Positions 1 through 11,329 are shown, counted from the stretch's first letter. The stretch is DNA of 64,000 nt from Wielerella bovis (GCF_022354465.1 NZ_CP092361.1:1488001-1552000); one strand, 5' to 3'. A program made the numbers and translations. Notes: generated by a model from the letters alone, not told the origin.

Positions 1-48
1 TGGCAACAAATGAAACAAGCAAAATTAAGCTAAAAAATTTTCAGACTC

Positions 49-183
49 AAACCTTTGCAAAACCCATTCAGGCTGCCTGAAAACGCGTAGATTGGATACT
101 CGTACCCAATAGTTTGTAAATTAAAACAAATGTTTATAAGCATATGAAATATCCAATTCAAGAATTGGATATTGCAAAGGTTT
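49..183. repeat. Short dispersed repeat with TTTGCAAAACC ends
   Basis: The left end reads AAACCTTTGCAAAACCC and the right end TTGCAAAGGTTT, its inverted counterpart. Inside is a DUS followed by a small palindrome (ATCCAATTC / GAATTGGAT, about 150-170). Related copies lie at 12676, 13229, 16712, 37164 and 49509, always between genes. The ends resemble those I remember for IS5-type elements of Neisseria such as IS1106, so it may be a non-autonomous derivative; that link is inference. Confidence 0.6.
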
Positions 184-215
184 CAGGCTGCCTTTTTAAT
201 AAAGGCAGCCTGAAA
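181..215 (-). terminator. DUS inverted-pair terminator after the DUF853 gene
   Basis: TTTCAGGCTGCCTTT and AAAGGCAGCCTGAAA form a 15-bp stem around a 5-base loop, 18 bases past the stop codon of the minus-strand gene ending at 233. Paired DUS acting as intrinsic terminators are typical of Neisseriaceae. Confidence 0.75.
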
Positions 216-232
216 AAACATTAAACTTTTGA

Positions 233-1750
233 TTATTTCAACATATTTTTAATCACACCCATCACAGTGCGTGAAATGGCTTTGGTAACTTGTTTGTTAA
301 TTTGGTCGCCAACAGAATCCGCCAAATCATAAGCCAAGCCCTGTCCTGCTTTTTTGCGCCCCCCAAATAAACCACCCAAAAAACCATCTACCATACCAGG
401 TTTGGCTGCTTCCGCTTGTGCTGCTTTTTCCTGCGCTTTAGCATCAGCAGCAGCCTGAATCTCATCAGCTTGTTGTTGCGCTAGTTGCTGCAAAGCTTCG
501 TATGCCGAGAAATTATCCACCATATCTTTGTAATGTGGATACAAACTATCGGCTTGGAATGCAGCATTGCGTTCTTCAATGGCAAGTGGCGATAATTGAG
601 ATTGTGGTGGCATAATAAACGCACGTTGTACCACTTGCGGCATACCTTTTTCATCCAAATACGACACCAATGCTTCGCCCACCGCCAATTCGGTAATGGC
701 TGTCGCGACGTTTAAATCGGGATTACTACGGAATGTATCTGCTGCCGCCTTCACCGCTTTTTGGTCGCGTGGTGTGAATGCGCGTAAAGCATGTTGCACG
801 CGGTTACCCAACTGTCCCAATACCGTATCGGGCAAATCCAGCGGATTTTGCGTAACAAAATACACGCCCACACCTTTGGAACGAATCAGTCGCACCGCTT
901 GTTCCACTTGGTCAATCAACACCTTGTTAGCATTATCAAAAATCAAATGCGCTTCATCAAAAAATAACACAAATTTGGGTTTATCAGGGTCGCCAATTTC
1001 AGGCAGCATTTCAAATAATTCCGCCAAAAACCACAACATAAACGCGCTGTATAAACGCGGCGAGCGCATCAATTTTTCAGCATTCAAAATATTCATCACG
1101 CCCTGACCATTTTCACACTGAATCCAATCTTGCAAATTTAATTCAGGTTCGCCAAAAAATTGGTCTGCACCTTCGCTTTCTAATTGCAATAATTGGCGTT
1201 GAATGGCACCGATGCTGGCTGCCGATACATTGCCATAAGTTGCGCGATATTCTTTTGCATTATCAGATACATATTGCAATAAACCACGCAAATCTTTCAA
1301 ATCAATCAAATGCCAACCTTTGTCGTCCGCTACACGAAAAACAAGGTTTAACACACCTTCTTGCGTGTCGTTCAGATTCATCAAACGCGCCAATAACATC
1401 GGGCCCATTTCGGAAATACTCACGCGCACTGGAATGCCCGTTTCGCCATACACGTCCCAAAAACGCACAGGAAAACCTTGCAAATAGCTGTCGTCCAAAC
1501 CATATTGCGCCATGCGTTCGCCCACTTTGCCGCTGTTTTGCCCTGCGCGACAAATACCCGATAAATCGCCTTTCACATCCGCCATAAACACAGGCACGCC
1601 TGCGCTGCTAAACGTTTCAGCAAGTTTACGCAAGGTAACGGTTTTGCCTGTACCTGTTGCACCTGCGATTAAACCGTGTCGGTTTGCCATTTTGGCGATA
1701 AGATTAATGGCTTGATTTTGGTGTGTATGAGCAATGGTGTATTCGGTCAT
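233..1750 (-). CDS. HerA/DUF853 family P-loop ATPase (YjgR-like)
   Basis: A 505-residue cytoplasmic ATPase of the DUF853 (YjgR) family, related to the HerA/FtsK translocases. The Walker A motif GATGTGKT is at residues 30-37, a conserved ADVKGD stretch follows near residue 57, and a Walker B-like FVLFFDEAH lies near residue 265. The C-terminus is an alanine/glutamine-rich segment (about 425-455) followed by [12 protein letters not shown]. Length and layout match the family. It stands alone, with a DUS-pair terminator downstream. The cellular role is unknown; DNA or protein translocation is only inferred from the fold. Confidence 0.88.
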   Translation of the reverse strand: MTEYTIAHTHQNQAINLIAKMANRHGLIAGATGTGKTVTLRKLAETFSSAGVPVFMADVKGDLSGICRAGQNSGKVGERMAQYGLDDSYLQGFPVRFWDVYGETGIPVRVSISEMGPMLLARLMNLNDTQEGVLNLVFRVADDKGWHLIDLKDLRGLLQYVSDNAKEYRATYGNVSAASIGAIQRQLLQLESEGADQFFGEPELNLQDWIQCENGQGVMNILNAEKLMRSPRLYSAFMLWFLAELFEMLPEIGDPDKPKFVLFFDEAHLIFDNANKVLIDQVEQAVRLIRSKGVGVYFVTQNPLDLPDTVLGQLGNRVQHALRAFTPRDQKAVKAAADTFRSNPDLNVATAITELAVGEALVSYLDEKGMPQVVQRAFIMPPQSQLSPLAIEERNAAFQADSLYPHYKDMVDNFSAYEALQQLAQQQADEIQAAADAKAQEKAAQAEAAKPGMVDGFLGGLFGGRKKAGQGLAYDLADSVGDQINKQVTKAISRTVMGVIKNMLK

Positions 1751-1801
1751 GATAGTGTCTTTCTATTATTCATCCATATGTTTTCAGGCTGCCTTAATTT
1801 T

Positions 1802-1965
1802 AGAACCTGTATTCATGAGATTGATGGTTTGATTTTATTGATAATTTATGCGCATACAAGGCAGCTTTTTATACCAATATTGAACATATTGACGTGAAAA
1901 GCCAACGCAGTAAGCGCATGAGGTAGCGATAAAAGCAAGCTATTAAGATTATGAATACAGGTTCT
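1802..1965. repeat. 164-bp element with inverted AGAACCTGTATTCAT ends
   Basis: AGAACCTGTATTCAT at the left is repeated in inverted orientation (ATGAATACAGGTTCT) at the right. The interior has no open frame of note. It occupies most of the 316-bp gap between the DUF853 gene and the EF-hand gene. It looks like a miniature inverted-repeat element; no second copy and no clear target duplication are visible in this window. Confidence 0.55.
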
Positions 1966-2000
1966 TAATGTAGGCAGTATTATTGATATATTTTAAATGA

Positions 2001-2043
2001 AAAGGCAGCCTGAAAGCATATTTTTTATGTTTCAGGCTACCTT
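2001..2043 (-). terminator. DUS inverted-pair terminator
   Basis: AAAGGCAGCCTGAAA and TTTCAGGCTACCTT pair around an AT-rich loop just past the stop of the minus-strand EF-hand gene. The right arm is a one-base DUS variant (GGCTACC). Confidence 0.6.
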
Positions 2044-2066
2044 GATTAATTTTGCATTAGTTTCTA

Positions 2067-2411
2067 TCAGCGCATCAACGCTCTCGCACCACCCATAGTA
2101 TTCAATTTAGCTTGCATATTTTCACATGGATTGCGCTTATATTTAACCGATTCAAAACCCAATTCACGCGCTCGCAATAACCCATTTTGGTTAATATCCA
2201 AACGCTTAAATTCGGCTGCATCATTCATTTTAAATGACACCTCCATATTATCGGTTATATAGGCTTGTTGCCACTCTTCCAAATTCAAAGCTTGGTCGCG
2301 ATTTTTATCATTAATCTCAATAAACGCTGCTGTGGGTTGCTTGTGCGAACAAGCCAATGCCAAACTGGGAATCAGCATACAAACATACAATAAAGCGCAT
2401 TTTCTCATCAT
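2067..2411 (-). CDS. Small EF-hand lipoprotein, putative calcium-binding
   Basis: A 114-residue exported protein. The N-terminus is a signal peptide ending in LALAC, a usable lipobox with Cys at about 21, so it is probably lipid-anchored. Two EF-hand-like loops follow: DKNRDQALNLEE near residue 35 and DINQNGLLRARE near residue 71, both with acidic or Asn residues at the ligand positions and Glu at position 12. Two more cysteines would allow one disulfide. The gene starts immediately after the pmbA stop codon, so the two are probably co-transcribed. Function is unknown; calcium binding is inferred from the loops. Confidence 0.72.
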   Translation of the reverse strand: MMRKCALLYVCMLIPSLALACSHKQPTAAFIEINDKNRDQALNLEEWQQAYITDNMEVSFKMNDAAEFKRLDINQNGLLRARELGFESVKYKRNPCENMQAKLNTMGGARALMR

Positions 2412-3743
2412 TTATACTCCTGCAATGGTCATTTGATTAATTAGAATAGAACCGATGCTGCCTGAATTACGTTTCAAAGAATCATTTGCCGTTGCCACAA
2501 TACCACGCAGCATTTCTTTCAGGCTGCCTGCAATCGTGATTTCAGAAACAGGATAGGCAATCACGCCTTTTTCTACCCAAAATCCTGCTGCACCACGCGA
2601 ATAATCGCCTGTCAGCATATTCACGCCCTGCCCCATCAATTCAGTTACCAGTAAACCCGTATCCATTTGTTTCAACAAATCCGTTTGAGTTGGCACAGTA
2701 GCGGTTAAATACAAATTATGCGTACCACCTGCACTACCCGTGCTTTGCATACCCAATTTCCGTGCAGCATAACTACCCAAAAAATAGCCACGCACCACAC
2801 CATTTTCAATCACAAAACGCGGTTTGGTCGCCACGCCTTCATTATCAAAATAAGTGCTACCCAGCGAATGAGGAATATGTGGTTCTTCGCGCAAACTTAA
2901 AAAATCAGGCAAAATTTGCGTATCCAAACTATTGAGCAAAAAACTGTTTTCACGATACAAAGCACCGCCCGATAAACCGCCGACAATATGCCCAATCAAG
3001 CTGCCTGAAATCGTAGCATCAAATACCACAGGATAGTTGCCCGTTTTCAGGCTGCCTGCATTCAAACGACGTACAGTTCGTTCCGCTGCTACTTGACCAA
3101 TGATTTCAGGCGCATCCAAATCACGGCTATCACATGACAAATCATACCAATAATCACGTTCCATCAAACCATTTTTATCACTCGCCACCACGCTGCACGA
3201 TAAACTGTGGCGCGTACCTTGTTGATGCTGACAAAATCCATGCGAATTGGCATACACAAATTGAAAATGCCCTGTACTGACACCAGCACCGTCAGAATTA
3301 CTGATGCGTTTATCCGAAGATAAGGCAGCTTCCTCACAACATTTTGCCAATTCAATGGCTGCTTCGCTACTTAAATTCCATTCGTGATAACGGTCTAAAT
3401 CGCCAAAATGAGTTGCCATTAAATCCGCATCTGCCAAGCCTGCAAATGGGTCTTCGGCAGTATATCGCGCAATATTACAGGCAGCCTGAACCGTATCAGC
3501 CAAAGCCTGTGGCGACAAATCAGCAGTGCTAGCGCGACCTTTGCGCTGTCCAACGTAAACTGTAACATCCAAAGATTTATCTTGTTGGTATTCAATTTGC
3601 TCAATTTCGCGCAGACGAACTTGTACAGTTTGTCCATGTGATTCACTCAAATCCACTTCGGCAGCGGTTGCGCCATTTTGTTTAGCCAGTTGCAAAACAC
3701 GTTCGGCAGCTTGGGTCAGTTCTTGGGCTGTGTGTTGAAACAT
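2412..3743 (-). CDS. pmbA: PmbA/TldE-type metalloprotease homologue
   Basis: A PmbA (TldE) family protein of 443 residues, close to the E. coli length of about 450. The PmbA/TldD pair forms a protease that matures microcin and degrades CcdA in E. coli; PmbA is the partner lacking the HExxxH active site, which is also absent here. I chose the start MFQHTAQ at 3743; an in-frame ATG 33 bases upstream would add a hydrophobic stretch absent from the family. Two DUS copies lie inside the gene (near 2520 and 3050). It is divergent from darP, the same neighbour as in E. coli. Confidence 0.9.
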   Translation of the reverse strand: MFQHTAQELTQAAERVLQLAKQNGATAAEVDLSESHGQTVQVRLREIEQIEYQQDKSLDVTVYVGQRKGRASTADLSPQALADTVQAACNIARYTAEDPFAGLADADLMATHFGDLDRYHEWNLSSEAAIELAKCCEEAALSSDKRISNSDGAGVSTGHFQFVYANSHGFCQHQQGTRHSLSCSVVASDKNGLMERDYWYDLSCDSRDLDAPEIIGQVAAERTVRRLNAGSLKTGNYPVVFDATISGSLIGHIVGGLSGGALYRENSFLLNSLDTQILPDFLSLREEPHIPHSLGSTYFDNEGVATKPRFVIENGVVRGYFLGSYAARKLGMQSTGSAGGTHNLYLTATVPTQTDLLKQMDTGLLVTELMGQGVNMLTGDYSRGAAGFWVEKGVIAYPVSEITIAGSLKEMLRGIVATANDSLKRNSGSIGSILINQMTIAGV

Positions 3744-3887
3744 GATTAGGATATTTTTCAAAAAAATGATTAGCATTGTAACGTTTTTCAGGCTGCCTTG
3801 TATGTTAAAGCAGATAAAAACTTAAAGGATTGCGTAAATTTTGTTATGATGTCGCACTTTACCGAAACAAAATCAAAAAACTAAATC

Positions 3888-4409
3888 ATGGAAACACAAA
3901 ATGATGAATGGGTAAGCAAAACCCAAAAGAAAAAACAAATGGACGAACTACAAGATTTGGGCGTGGAATTGACTCATTTATCCAACGAGACCTTGAAAAA
4001 AATCAGTTTGCCCGAAGATTTATACGAAGCCATTCGTGAATATAAAAAAATCACATCTAACGGCGCAATCAAACGCCAACGTCAATACATTGGTCGTTTA
4101 ATGCGCGATGTAGATGCTGCTCCTATTCGCGATTTTTTGGCAAAATTGAAAGGCGATAACCAAGCGCACAATGCTTTTTTGCAGCGTGTAGAACAGGCGC
4201 GTTCTCGTTTATTGGAACAAGATGATGCGCTCACACAATTTATAGCGGATTACCCACATGCTGATGTAAGCGTATTGCGCACTTTAATTCGCAATGCACG
4301 CAAAGAACAACAAGAAAACAAGCCGCCTAAAAATTTCCGCGCTTTGTATCAAGAATTAAAAAGCACCATGGAACAATCTTCCCATTCCGTTGATGATATA
4401 GCTGTATAG
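3888..4409 (+). CDS. darP: Ribosome biogenesis factor DarP (YjgA, DUF615)
   Basis: A 173-residue, highly charged protein of the DUF615 family. The E. coli homologue YjgA, now DarP, associates with pre-50S ribosomal particles. The family core KRQRQYIGRLMRD is at about residues 62-74, and the C-terminal LRTLIRNARKEQ is conserved. There is no signal peptide or membrane segment. It is transcribed away from pmbA and is followed 14 bases later by the amino-acid-binding lipoprotein gene, so the two may share a transcript. Confidence 0.9.
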   Translation: METQNDEWVSKTQKKKQMDELQDLGVELTHLSNETLKKISLPEDLYEAIREYKKITSNGAIKRQRQYIGRLMRDVDAAPIRDFLAKLKGDNQAHNAFLQRVEQARSRLLEQDDALTQFIADYPHADVSVLRTLIRNARKEQQENKPPKNFRALYQELKSTMEQSSHSVDDIAV

Positions 4410-4423
4410 TTTGTGATGATACT

Positions 4424-5236
4424 ATGATTTCTCGTAAATTGTTAATTTTAATGGCATTATGCTTTCAGGCTGCCTGTTCCGATTCAGGGCAGCCTGAAAA
4501 TAATTCAACCAGTACAGAGTCCCAAATAAGCCAAAATCAACCTGATAATACAAAGCCACTATATTGGGCAGTTGGACAGTCTTTTTATCCACCCTTTGCT
4601 TTCCGTGACAAACAAGGCGCCTTGGTTGGTTTGGATATTGATTTATTGAATGCGATTGCAGAAAAAGAAGATATTCAAATCACTTTTATGCCACAAGAAT
4701 TAAACGACTTATGGCGTAAATTAGATGAAAATAGTGCAGATATTGCGTTGGGTGGATTGAATATTACTGCGGAACGCCAGCAGCATTATGCGTTTACTCA
4801 AGCCTACCTTTCTACGGCGAATGCCGTTTTGCTGGATACTTCAAAAGTACAAATCAAAAATTTTGCTGAATTAAAAGGCAAAATGATTGGAGTCATTAAC
4901 CACAGTGCTTATGAAAATATCGTTCATCACAGTGCTTTAGGACAAGTAAAAACTTATGCTAATTTACGCAGTGGCATTAGTGGAATTAAAAATGGCGAAG
5001 TTGCTGCTGTTTATGATAATGAACGTGTTTTATCTTTTTATCATGCGCAAGAACGCGATGTCTCTTTGTTAAAAGATACAGCTCGTCATTCAGATTTTGG
5101 TTTCGCACTTCGCAAAGATAACCCACTATTAAAACAAAAATTGGATAAAGGCTTGGCAACTATTCGCAAAGATGGAACGTATGACAAAATTTTAGCCAAG
5201 TGGGATGCCGAATCAATTAAACATCAAATTCAGTAA
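4424..5236 (+). CDS. Polar amino-acid ABC transporter substrate-binding lipoprotein
   Basis: A 270-residue periplasmic binding protein of the SBP_bac_3 family. The signal peptide ends in CFQAAC, a lipobox. The FQAAC part is encoded by a DUS, and a second DUS encodes GQPEN just after the mature Cys. The mature part begins with YWAVGQSFYPPFAF and continues GLDIDLLNAIA, the classic family opening, then ALGGLNITAERQ. No permease or ATPase gene is adjacent, so the transporter partners must be elsewhere. The substrate could be cystine, arginine or another polar amino acid; it cannot be decided here. Confidence 0.85.
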   Translation: MISRKLLILMALCFQAACSDSGQPENNSTSTESQISQNQPDNTKPLYWAVGQSFYPPFAFRDKQGALVGLDIDLLNAIAEKEDIQITFMPQELNDLWRKLDENSADIALGGLNITAERQQHYAFTQAYLSTANAVLLDTSKVQIKNFAELKGKMIGVINHSAYENIVHHSALGQVKTYANLRSGISGIKNGEVAAVYDNERVLSFYHAQERDVSLLKDTARHSDFGFALRKDNPLLKQKLDKGLATIRKDGTYDKILAKWDAESIKHQIQ

Positions 5237-5240
5237 TTCT

Positions 5241-6956
<1,716 letters not shown>

Positions 6957-6968
6957 TTAAAATAATTA

Positions 6969-7005
6969 GGGGCTAATGACAACCCAATGGTGTCATTAGC
7001 CCTTT
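6969..7005 (+). terminator. Intrinsic terminator of pyrG
   Basis: GGGCTAATGACA and TGTCATTAGCCC form a 12-bp stem with a 9-base loop followed by TTT, 13 bases after the pyrG stop. This is one of the few terminators here that does not use a DUS. Confidence 0.85.
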
Positions 7006-7038
7006 AGAATACATATCAATTCGCATAAAATAGAAATG

Positions 7039-7120
7039 TATAGTCATTTTTCTTATGTACAATTTACACATATTTATCGCTGTTTTCTCCTATCTTAATT
7101 TTTTATTTTAAACGACTATA
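7039..7120. repeat. Degenerate miniature element, TATAGTC / GACTATA ends
   Basis: It begins TATAGTCATTTTTCTTATGTAC and ends TTTTAAACGACTATA, the same ends as the approximately 107-bp elements at 11410, 17383 and 51239. The GC-rich middle of those elements is missing, so it looks like an internally deleted relic in the pyrG-malic enzyme gap. Confidence 0.5.
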
Positions 7121-7157
7121 AAATTTTGTCTTCCCAAACCAAATAGAAAGATACATC

Positions 7158-8438
7158 ATGAATAAAGAACAATTCAAACAAGCCGCCTTGGATTTTCACG
7201 AATTTCCCGTAGCAGGTAAAATTTCCGTTGTGCCAACCAAATCATTGGCAACGCAACAAGATTTGGCGTTGGCGTATTCCCCCGGTGTGGCAGAACCTTG
7301 TTTAGAAATTGAAAAAAATCCACAAGATGCCTATCGCTATACCGCCAAAGGCAATTTGGTTGCCGTGATTTCCAATGGTACGGCGGTTTTGGGTTTGGGC
7401 AATATTGGTGCACTCGCCAGCAAACCTGTGATGGAAGGCAAAGGCGTATTGTTCAATAAATTTGCGGGCATTGACGTGTTTGACATTGAAATCAATGAAA
7501 CCGACCCCGATAAATTGGTGGACATCATCGCGGCTTTAGAGCCTACTTTTGGCGGCATTAATTTGGAAGACATCAAAGCACCAGAATGTTTTTACATTGA
7601 ACAAAAATTGCGTGAGCGTTGCAAAATCCCCGTGTTCCATGACGACCAACACGGTACTGCCATCATTACCGCCGCCGCCGCATTAAACGGTTTGCGTTTG
7701 GTGGGCAAAAAAATTGAAGATGTTACTTTGGTGTGTTCAGGCGCGGGCGCAGCGGCGATTGCCTGTGTGAATTTGTTGGTGGAATTGGGCTTGAAACGCG
7801 AAAATGTAACCATGTGCGATTCCAAAGGCGTGATTTATCAAACACGTGAAGACCGCGACCGCATGGACGAGAGCAAAGTAGCGTATGCGATTCCCGACAA
7901 TGGTCAGCGTGTGTTGGCGGACGCGGTAGTCGGTAAAGATATTTTCTTGGGCTTGTCCAGCGCAAACGTGTTATCGCCTGAAATGTTGCAAACGATGGCA
8001 GACAAACCATTGGTGTTTGCGATGGCAAACCCAAATCCTGAAATCACGCCACCTGTGGCAAAAGCGGCACGTGCAGATGTGATTATCGGCACAGGTCGTT
8101 CAGATTATCCTAATCAAATCAATAATGTGTTGTGCTTCCCCTTTATTTTCCGTGGCGCATTGGATTGCGGCGCGACCACGATTAACGAAGCGATGAAAAT
8201 AGCTGCCGTGCATGCGATTGCCAATTTAGCAATGGAAGAAATTACCGATGAAGTGCGCGCCGCTTATGGCAACACCGATTTGAAATTTGGTGCAGAATAC
8301 CTGATTCCCACGCCGTTTGACCCACGTTTGATTGAGCGTATTGCGCCAGCCGTTGCCAAAGCCGCAGCCGAAAGCGGCGTAGCAACGCGTCCTATTAGCG
8401 ATTTGGCAGCATATGCAACATCATTAACATGTAAATAA
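7158..8438 (+). CDS. Malic enzyme (short, MaeB-like form)
   Basis: Oxidative decarboxylation of malate to pyruvate, probably with NADP+. The N-terminal half has the malic-enzyme signature around YSPGVAEPC and the catalytic Lys in TAKGNL. The active-site stretch FHDDQHGTA is near residues 156-164, followed by a Rossmann motif GAGAAA near 194. At 426 residues it lacks the C-terminal phosphotransacetylase-like domain of enterobacterial MaeB and corresponds to the short form. A DUS-pair terminator follows directly. NADP versus NAD preference cannot be read with certainty. Confidence 0.92.
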   Translation: MNKEQFKQAALDFHEFPVAGKISVVPTKSLATQQDLALAYSPGVAEPCLEIEKNPQDAYRYTAKGNLVAVISNGTAVLGLGNIGALASKPVMEGKGVLFNKFAGIDVFDIEINETDPDKLVDIIAALEPTFGGINLEDIKAPECFYIEQKLRERCKIPVFHDDQHGTAIITAAAALNGLRLVGKKIEDVTLVCSGAGAAAIACVNLLVELGLKRENVTMCDSKGVIYQTREDRDRMDESKVAYAIPDNGQRVLADAVVGKDIFLGLSSANVLSPEMLQTMADKPLVFAMANPNPEITPPVAKAARADVIIGTGRSDYPNQINNVLCFPFIFRGALDCGATTINEAMKIAAVHAIANLAMEEITDEVRAAYGNTDLKFGAEYLIPTPFDPRLIERIAPAVAKAAAESGVATRPISDLAAYATSLTCK

Positions 8439-8444
8439 AACATA

Positions 8445-8484
8445 TTTTCAGGCTGCCTTATTGATTTATAGGCAGCCTGAAAAA
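8445..8484 (+). terminator. DUS inverted-pair terminator of the malic enzyme gene
   Basis: TTTTCAGGCTGCCTTA and TAGGCAGCCTGAAAA pair around TTGATTTA directly after the stop codon. Confidence 0.75.
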
Positions 8485-8551
8485 TTAGGTATTTGTATTA
8501 AACCGCGTGGGCAACGAGTTGCCCACGCTGAGCTTGCTGACAGTACAGTTT

Positions 8552-9076
8552 ATGAAAAAAATAAACGCATATCAAATATTTAGACTTGAGCTTTTTTGTT
8601 TCTCTGTAATAATATGTCCTATTCTATTTCTGGTTATGTTGCACAGTGCTAACTTTTCTTTAATTTCGTTATTAAAAGCACCTTTTACACAGTCGCGTAT
8701 AATTGAAGTACAGGAGAAAATTTTGGTTAAATCATCACTAGGAAAAGGTAGTGGTCATGCTTTTTTTAAATATCAGAATAACAATTATCGTGTTCCATGT
8801 TATATAGAAATTACTCCATATATTTGCAAACCTTATGGAAAGCAAAAAGAATTAAGAAATATAATATTTTTAGAACCCTACCCTAATTCAAGAGATGTTT
8901 TAATTGTTAATGATGTGAATAATTTAGGTAATAATCAAAAGTTTTTAATCTCAAAAGAAAGACAGATTTCTTTTGTTAAGTATATTATGTTTCAGTATTA
9001 TTTGATTTTTACATTAATTGGTCTTTGTTCTGTTTATTCAATATTGTTCATTATTTTTAGGAGAAAAAACCTATGA
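8552..9076 (+). CDS. Unrecognised two-helix membrane protein, AT-rich
   Basis: About 174 residues with a hydrophobic segment near the N-terminus (LFCFSVIICPILFLVML) and another near the C-terminus (YLIFTLIGLCSVYSILFIIF), so the middle 100 residues probably lie outside the cytoplasm. The middle has two close cysteines (PCYIEITPYICKPYG). I do not recognise the family. Codon use is much more AT-rich than the neighbours, suggesting acquisition by transfer. I chose the ATG at 8552; a GTG at 8507 falls inside a small hairpin (GTGGGCAAC / TTGCCCAC) and is less likely. The next small open frame overlaps its stop codon. Confidence 0.55.
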   Translation: MKKINAYQIFRLELFCFSVIICPILFLVMLHSANFSLISLLKAPFTQSRIIEVQEKILVKSSLGKGSGHAFFKYQNNNYRVPCYIEITPYICKPYGKQKELRNIIFLEPYPNSRDVLIVNDVNNLGNNQKFLISKERQISFVKYIMFQYYLIFTLIGLCSVYSILFIIFRRKNL

Positions 9077-9162
9077 GTTGGGGTACTTCATTAAATATTA
9101 TTAACCAATCGGCTGGCTATCAAGATAATAATGCTTTGTCTGTTGGAGTAAGCGCAGAGTAG
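9073..9162 (+). CDS. Very small open frame overlapping the previous gene
   Basis: Its ATG overlaps the TGA of the preceding gene (ATGA), typical of translational coupling, and it encodes 29 residues beginning MSWGTSLNIINQ and ending VGVSAE. It could be a real small protein, or the surviving start of a longer gene lost to decay, since the following 260 bp are featureless AT-rich sequence. No family recognised. Confidence 0.3.
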   Translation: MSWGTSLNIINQSAGYQDNNALSVGVSAE

Positions 9163-9428
9163 GTACTCGTTATCCAAGCGGTTCAATAATATAAACTAAA
9201 ATGATGTTTGAAAGTGAAATATTTCATTTCAGGCAGCCTGCAAAAAAAATAAACACATAAGGCATTGCAAAAATAATTCAGTAGATGTAAAGTGAATTTA
9301 ACTTAGTGAGCAACAAAAACTCAACTTCACTTCTATTTCACAGAAACGCTAATCAACCATATTTTCAGGCTGCCTTATTGATTTTTCTATGTATAAGGCA
9401 GCCTGAAAACAATATAAACAGGAATTAT

Positions 9429-10073
9429 ATGAAAACTGCCATTATAGATTACGGCATGGGCAATCTACATTCCGTACTCAAATCGGTACAAACCGCCGCC
9501 CAATTAGCCAACGTATCCAGCCAAATTATCCTGACTTCACGCAGCGAAGATATTTTATCAGCAGATAAAATCATTTTCCCTGGACAAGGCGCAATGCCCG
9601 ATTGCATGAACGCACTCAATCGCAGCGGTTTGCGCGAAGCTGTGCTAGATTCCTTGAAAAATAAGCCCTTTTTTGGCATTTGCGTGGGCGCACAATTATT
9701 GTTTGAACACAGCGAGGAAGGCGATACCGCAGGATTAGGCTGGTTTTCAGGCTGCGTGAAACGTTTTGCCAACAATCAAACCGATGCACATGGCGAACGT
9801 CTGAAAGTACCACATATGGGCTGGAACATCGTCCATCAAACCCAAGAGCATCCGTTTTTCGACGGCATCGTCCAAGATGAACGCTTTTATTTTGTACACA
9901 GCTATTATTTTGCTCCCACGCAGCCTGAAATTGTATTAGCAAACAGTGAATATCCGCACGAATTTGCGTGCATTGTCGGCAAAGATAATGTGTTTGCCAC
10001 CCAGTTTCACACCGAAAAAAGCCATCATGCAGGCTTGAAACTGTTGCAAAATTTCCTAAAATGGAAAGAATAA
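9429..10073 (+). CDS. hisH: Imidazole glycerol phosphate synthase, glutaminase subunit
   Basis: HisH supplies ammonia from glutamine to HisF in histidine biosynthesis. The protein of 214 residues starts MKTAIIDYGMGNLHS, preceded by an AGGA ribosome-binding site. The nucleophile Cys is in FFGICVGAQLLFE, a class I amidotransferase elbow, and the catalytic His is in FATQFHTEKS near the C-terminus. An upstream in-frame extension to 9306 runs through a DUS pair and is not part of the protein. hisA follows after 122 bp carrying another DUS pair; hisF is not in the window. Confidence 0.95.
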   Translation: MKTAIIDYGMGNLHSVLKSVQTAAQLANVSSQIILTSRSEDILSADKIIFPGQGAMPDCMNALNRSGLREAVLDSLKNKPFFGICVGAQLLFEHSEEGDTAGLGWFSGCVKRFANNQTDAHGERLKVPHMGWNIVHQTQEHPFFDGIVQDERFYFVHSYYFAPTQPEIVLANSEYPHEFACIVGKDNVFATQFHTEKSHHAGLKLLQNFLKWKE

Positions 10074-10195
10074 AACAAAAAAATACATAAATTCTTACAA
10101 ACACATAAATTGTTTTGTAAAATTCACACCCAAATAAATAATCTATAAATGCAGCCTGAAACACTTTTTCAGGCTGCCTTATCACGAAAGAAGTT

Positions 10196-10939
10196 ATGCA
10201 ATTAATTCCCGCGATTGATTTAAAAAATGGGCAATGCGTCCGATTGAAACAAGGATTAATGGAACAAGCAACGGTTTTTTCCGACCGCCCTGCTGATACC
10301 GCAGAACACTGGCTAACACAAGGCGCGCGCCGTTTGCACTTGGTGGATTTAGACGGTGCATTTGCAGGCGAGCCAAAAAATTTTGCTGCCATTCGTGAAA
10401 TTTTATCCGCCGTATCGCGCCATATTCCCGTGCAACTAGGAGGCGGTATTCGTGATTTGCAAACCATTGAAAAATATTTAAATTTAGGTTTAAATGATGT
10501 GATTATCGGCACAGCAGCGGTTAAAAATCCAGCCTTTGTGCGCGAGGCTTGTAAAGAATTCCCGCAGCACATTATTGTGGGCTTGGATGCCAAAGAAGGC
10601 ATGGTGGCGATTGATGGTTGGGCGACTGTAACCGAACATCATGTGATTGATTTAAGCAAACAATTTGAAAATGATGGTGTGAATAGCATCATCTATACCG
10701 ACATTGGGCGCGATGGCATGATGAGCGGCGTGAATATTGATGCCACCGTCAAACTAGCGCAAGCCATCAATATTCCGATTATCGCTTCGGGTGGTTTAAG
10801 CAATTTAGACGACATTCGCGCTTTGTGTGAAGTGGAACAATATGGCGTAGCAGGCGCAATTACAGGGCGTGCAATTTACGAAGGTGGTATTGATTTCTCC
10901 GAAGCGCAAAATTTGGCTGACGAACTTTCGGTAGCCTGA
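10196..10939 (+). CDS. hisA: HisA isomerase of histidine biosynthesis
   Basis: HisA is the phosphoribosyl-formimino-AICAR ribotide isomerase, a TIM-barrel enzyme. The 247-residue protein begins [20 protein letters not shown], with catalytic Asp in PAIDLK, and has the second half-barrel motif [11 protein letters not shown] near residue 173 and IIASGGLSN near 198. Its last codons and TGA stop (GTAGCCTGAAA) are a DUS variant, so the uptake sequence supplies the stop codon. The gene follows hisH and probably belongs to the same unit. Confidence 0.95.
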   Translation: MQLIPAIDLKNGQCVRLKQGLMEQATVFSDRPADTAEHWLTQGARRLHLVDLDGAFAGEPKNFAAIREILSAVSRHIPVQLGGGIRDLQTIEKYLNLGLNDVIIGTAAVKNPAFVREACKEFPQHIIVGLDAKEGMVAIDGWATVTEHHVIDLSKQFENDGVNSIIYTDIGRDGMMSGVNIDATVKLAQAINIPIIASGGLSNLDDIRALCEVEQYGVAGAITGRAIYEGGIDFSEAQNLADELSVA

Positions 10940-10978
10940 AATTTTTTGAAGTAATTTTTTAAAGATAAGGAAATAAAA

Positions 10979-11329
10979 ATGACTGGTGCTTTTATGTTAA
11001 TCGCGTTTATTTTGGGCTTTTGGTGTATTTGGTCCGCTAACCGCGATGTCAATTCTATTGGTGAAGCATTGGGTTTCACAGTAATGGCCATTATCATCAA
11101 AGCCTTGATGGAATGGAATGGCGCACCCAATTTTGACGATAAGCTGCTGGCAACTTGGGGCATTTTATTTGTGTTTACCATTATTATTCTAGAATTGGTA
11201 GACCGTTTTTCTAACAGCATGGGTGCAAATATGGCGATTGCTGTTGTAGGTGGCGGTGGCTGGTTTGGTCTGGCTAAATATTTGTTTAGCGACGCAGGTG
11301 CAGCAAAAGTGGCAAGCTGGCTTTCCTGA
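10979..11329 (+). CDS. Small unrecognised inner-membrane protein
   Basis: 116 residues with three or four hydrophobic segments (about 3-20, 28-43, 57-74 and 82-96) and a glycine-rich GGGGWFG stretch. It has an AAGGA ribosome-binding site, begins 39 bases after hisA, and is closed by a strong terminator. I do not recognise the family and the position after hisA may be incidental. Confidence 0.6.
   Translation: MTGAFMLIAFILGFWCIWSANRDVNSIGEALGFTVMAIIIKALMEWNGAPNFDDKLLATWGILFVFTIIILELVDRFSNSMGANMAIAVVGGGGWFGLAKYLFSDAGAAKVASWLS

Noticed and set aside
9616..10602. A 328-codon open frame on the minus strand over hisH and hisA
   Set aside because: It is antisense to two clear histidine genes, crosses their intergenic DUS pair and translates to a low-complexity Cys/Arg-rich sequence.
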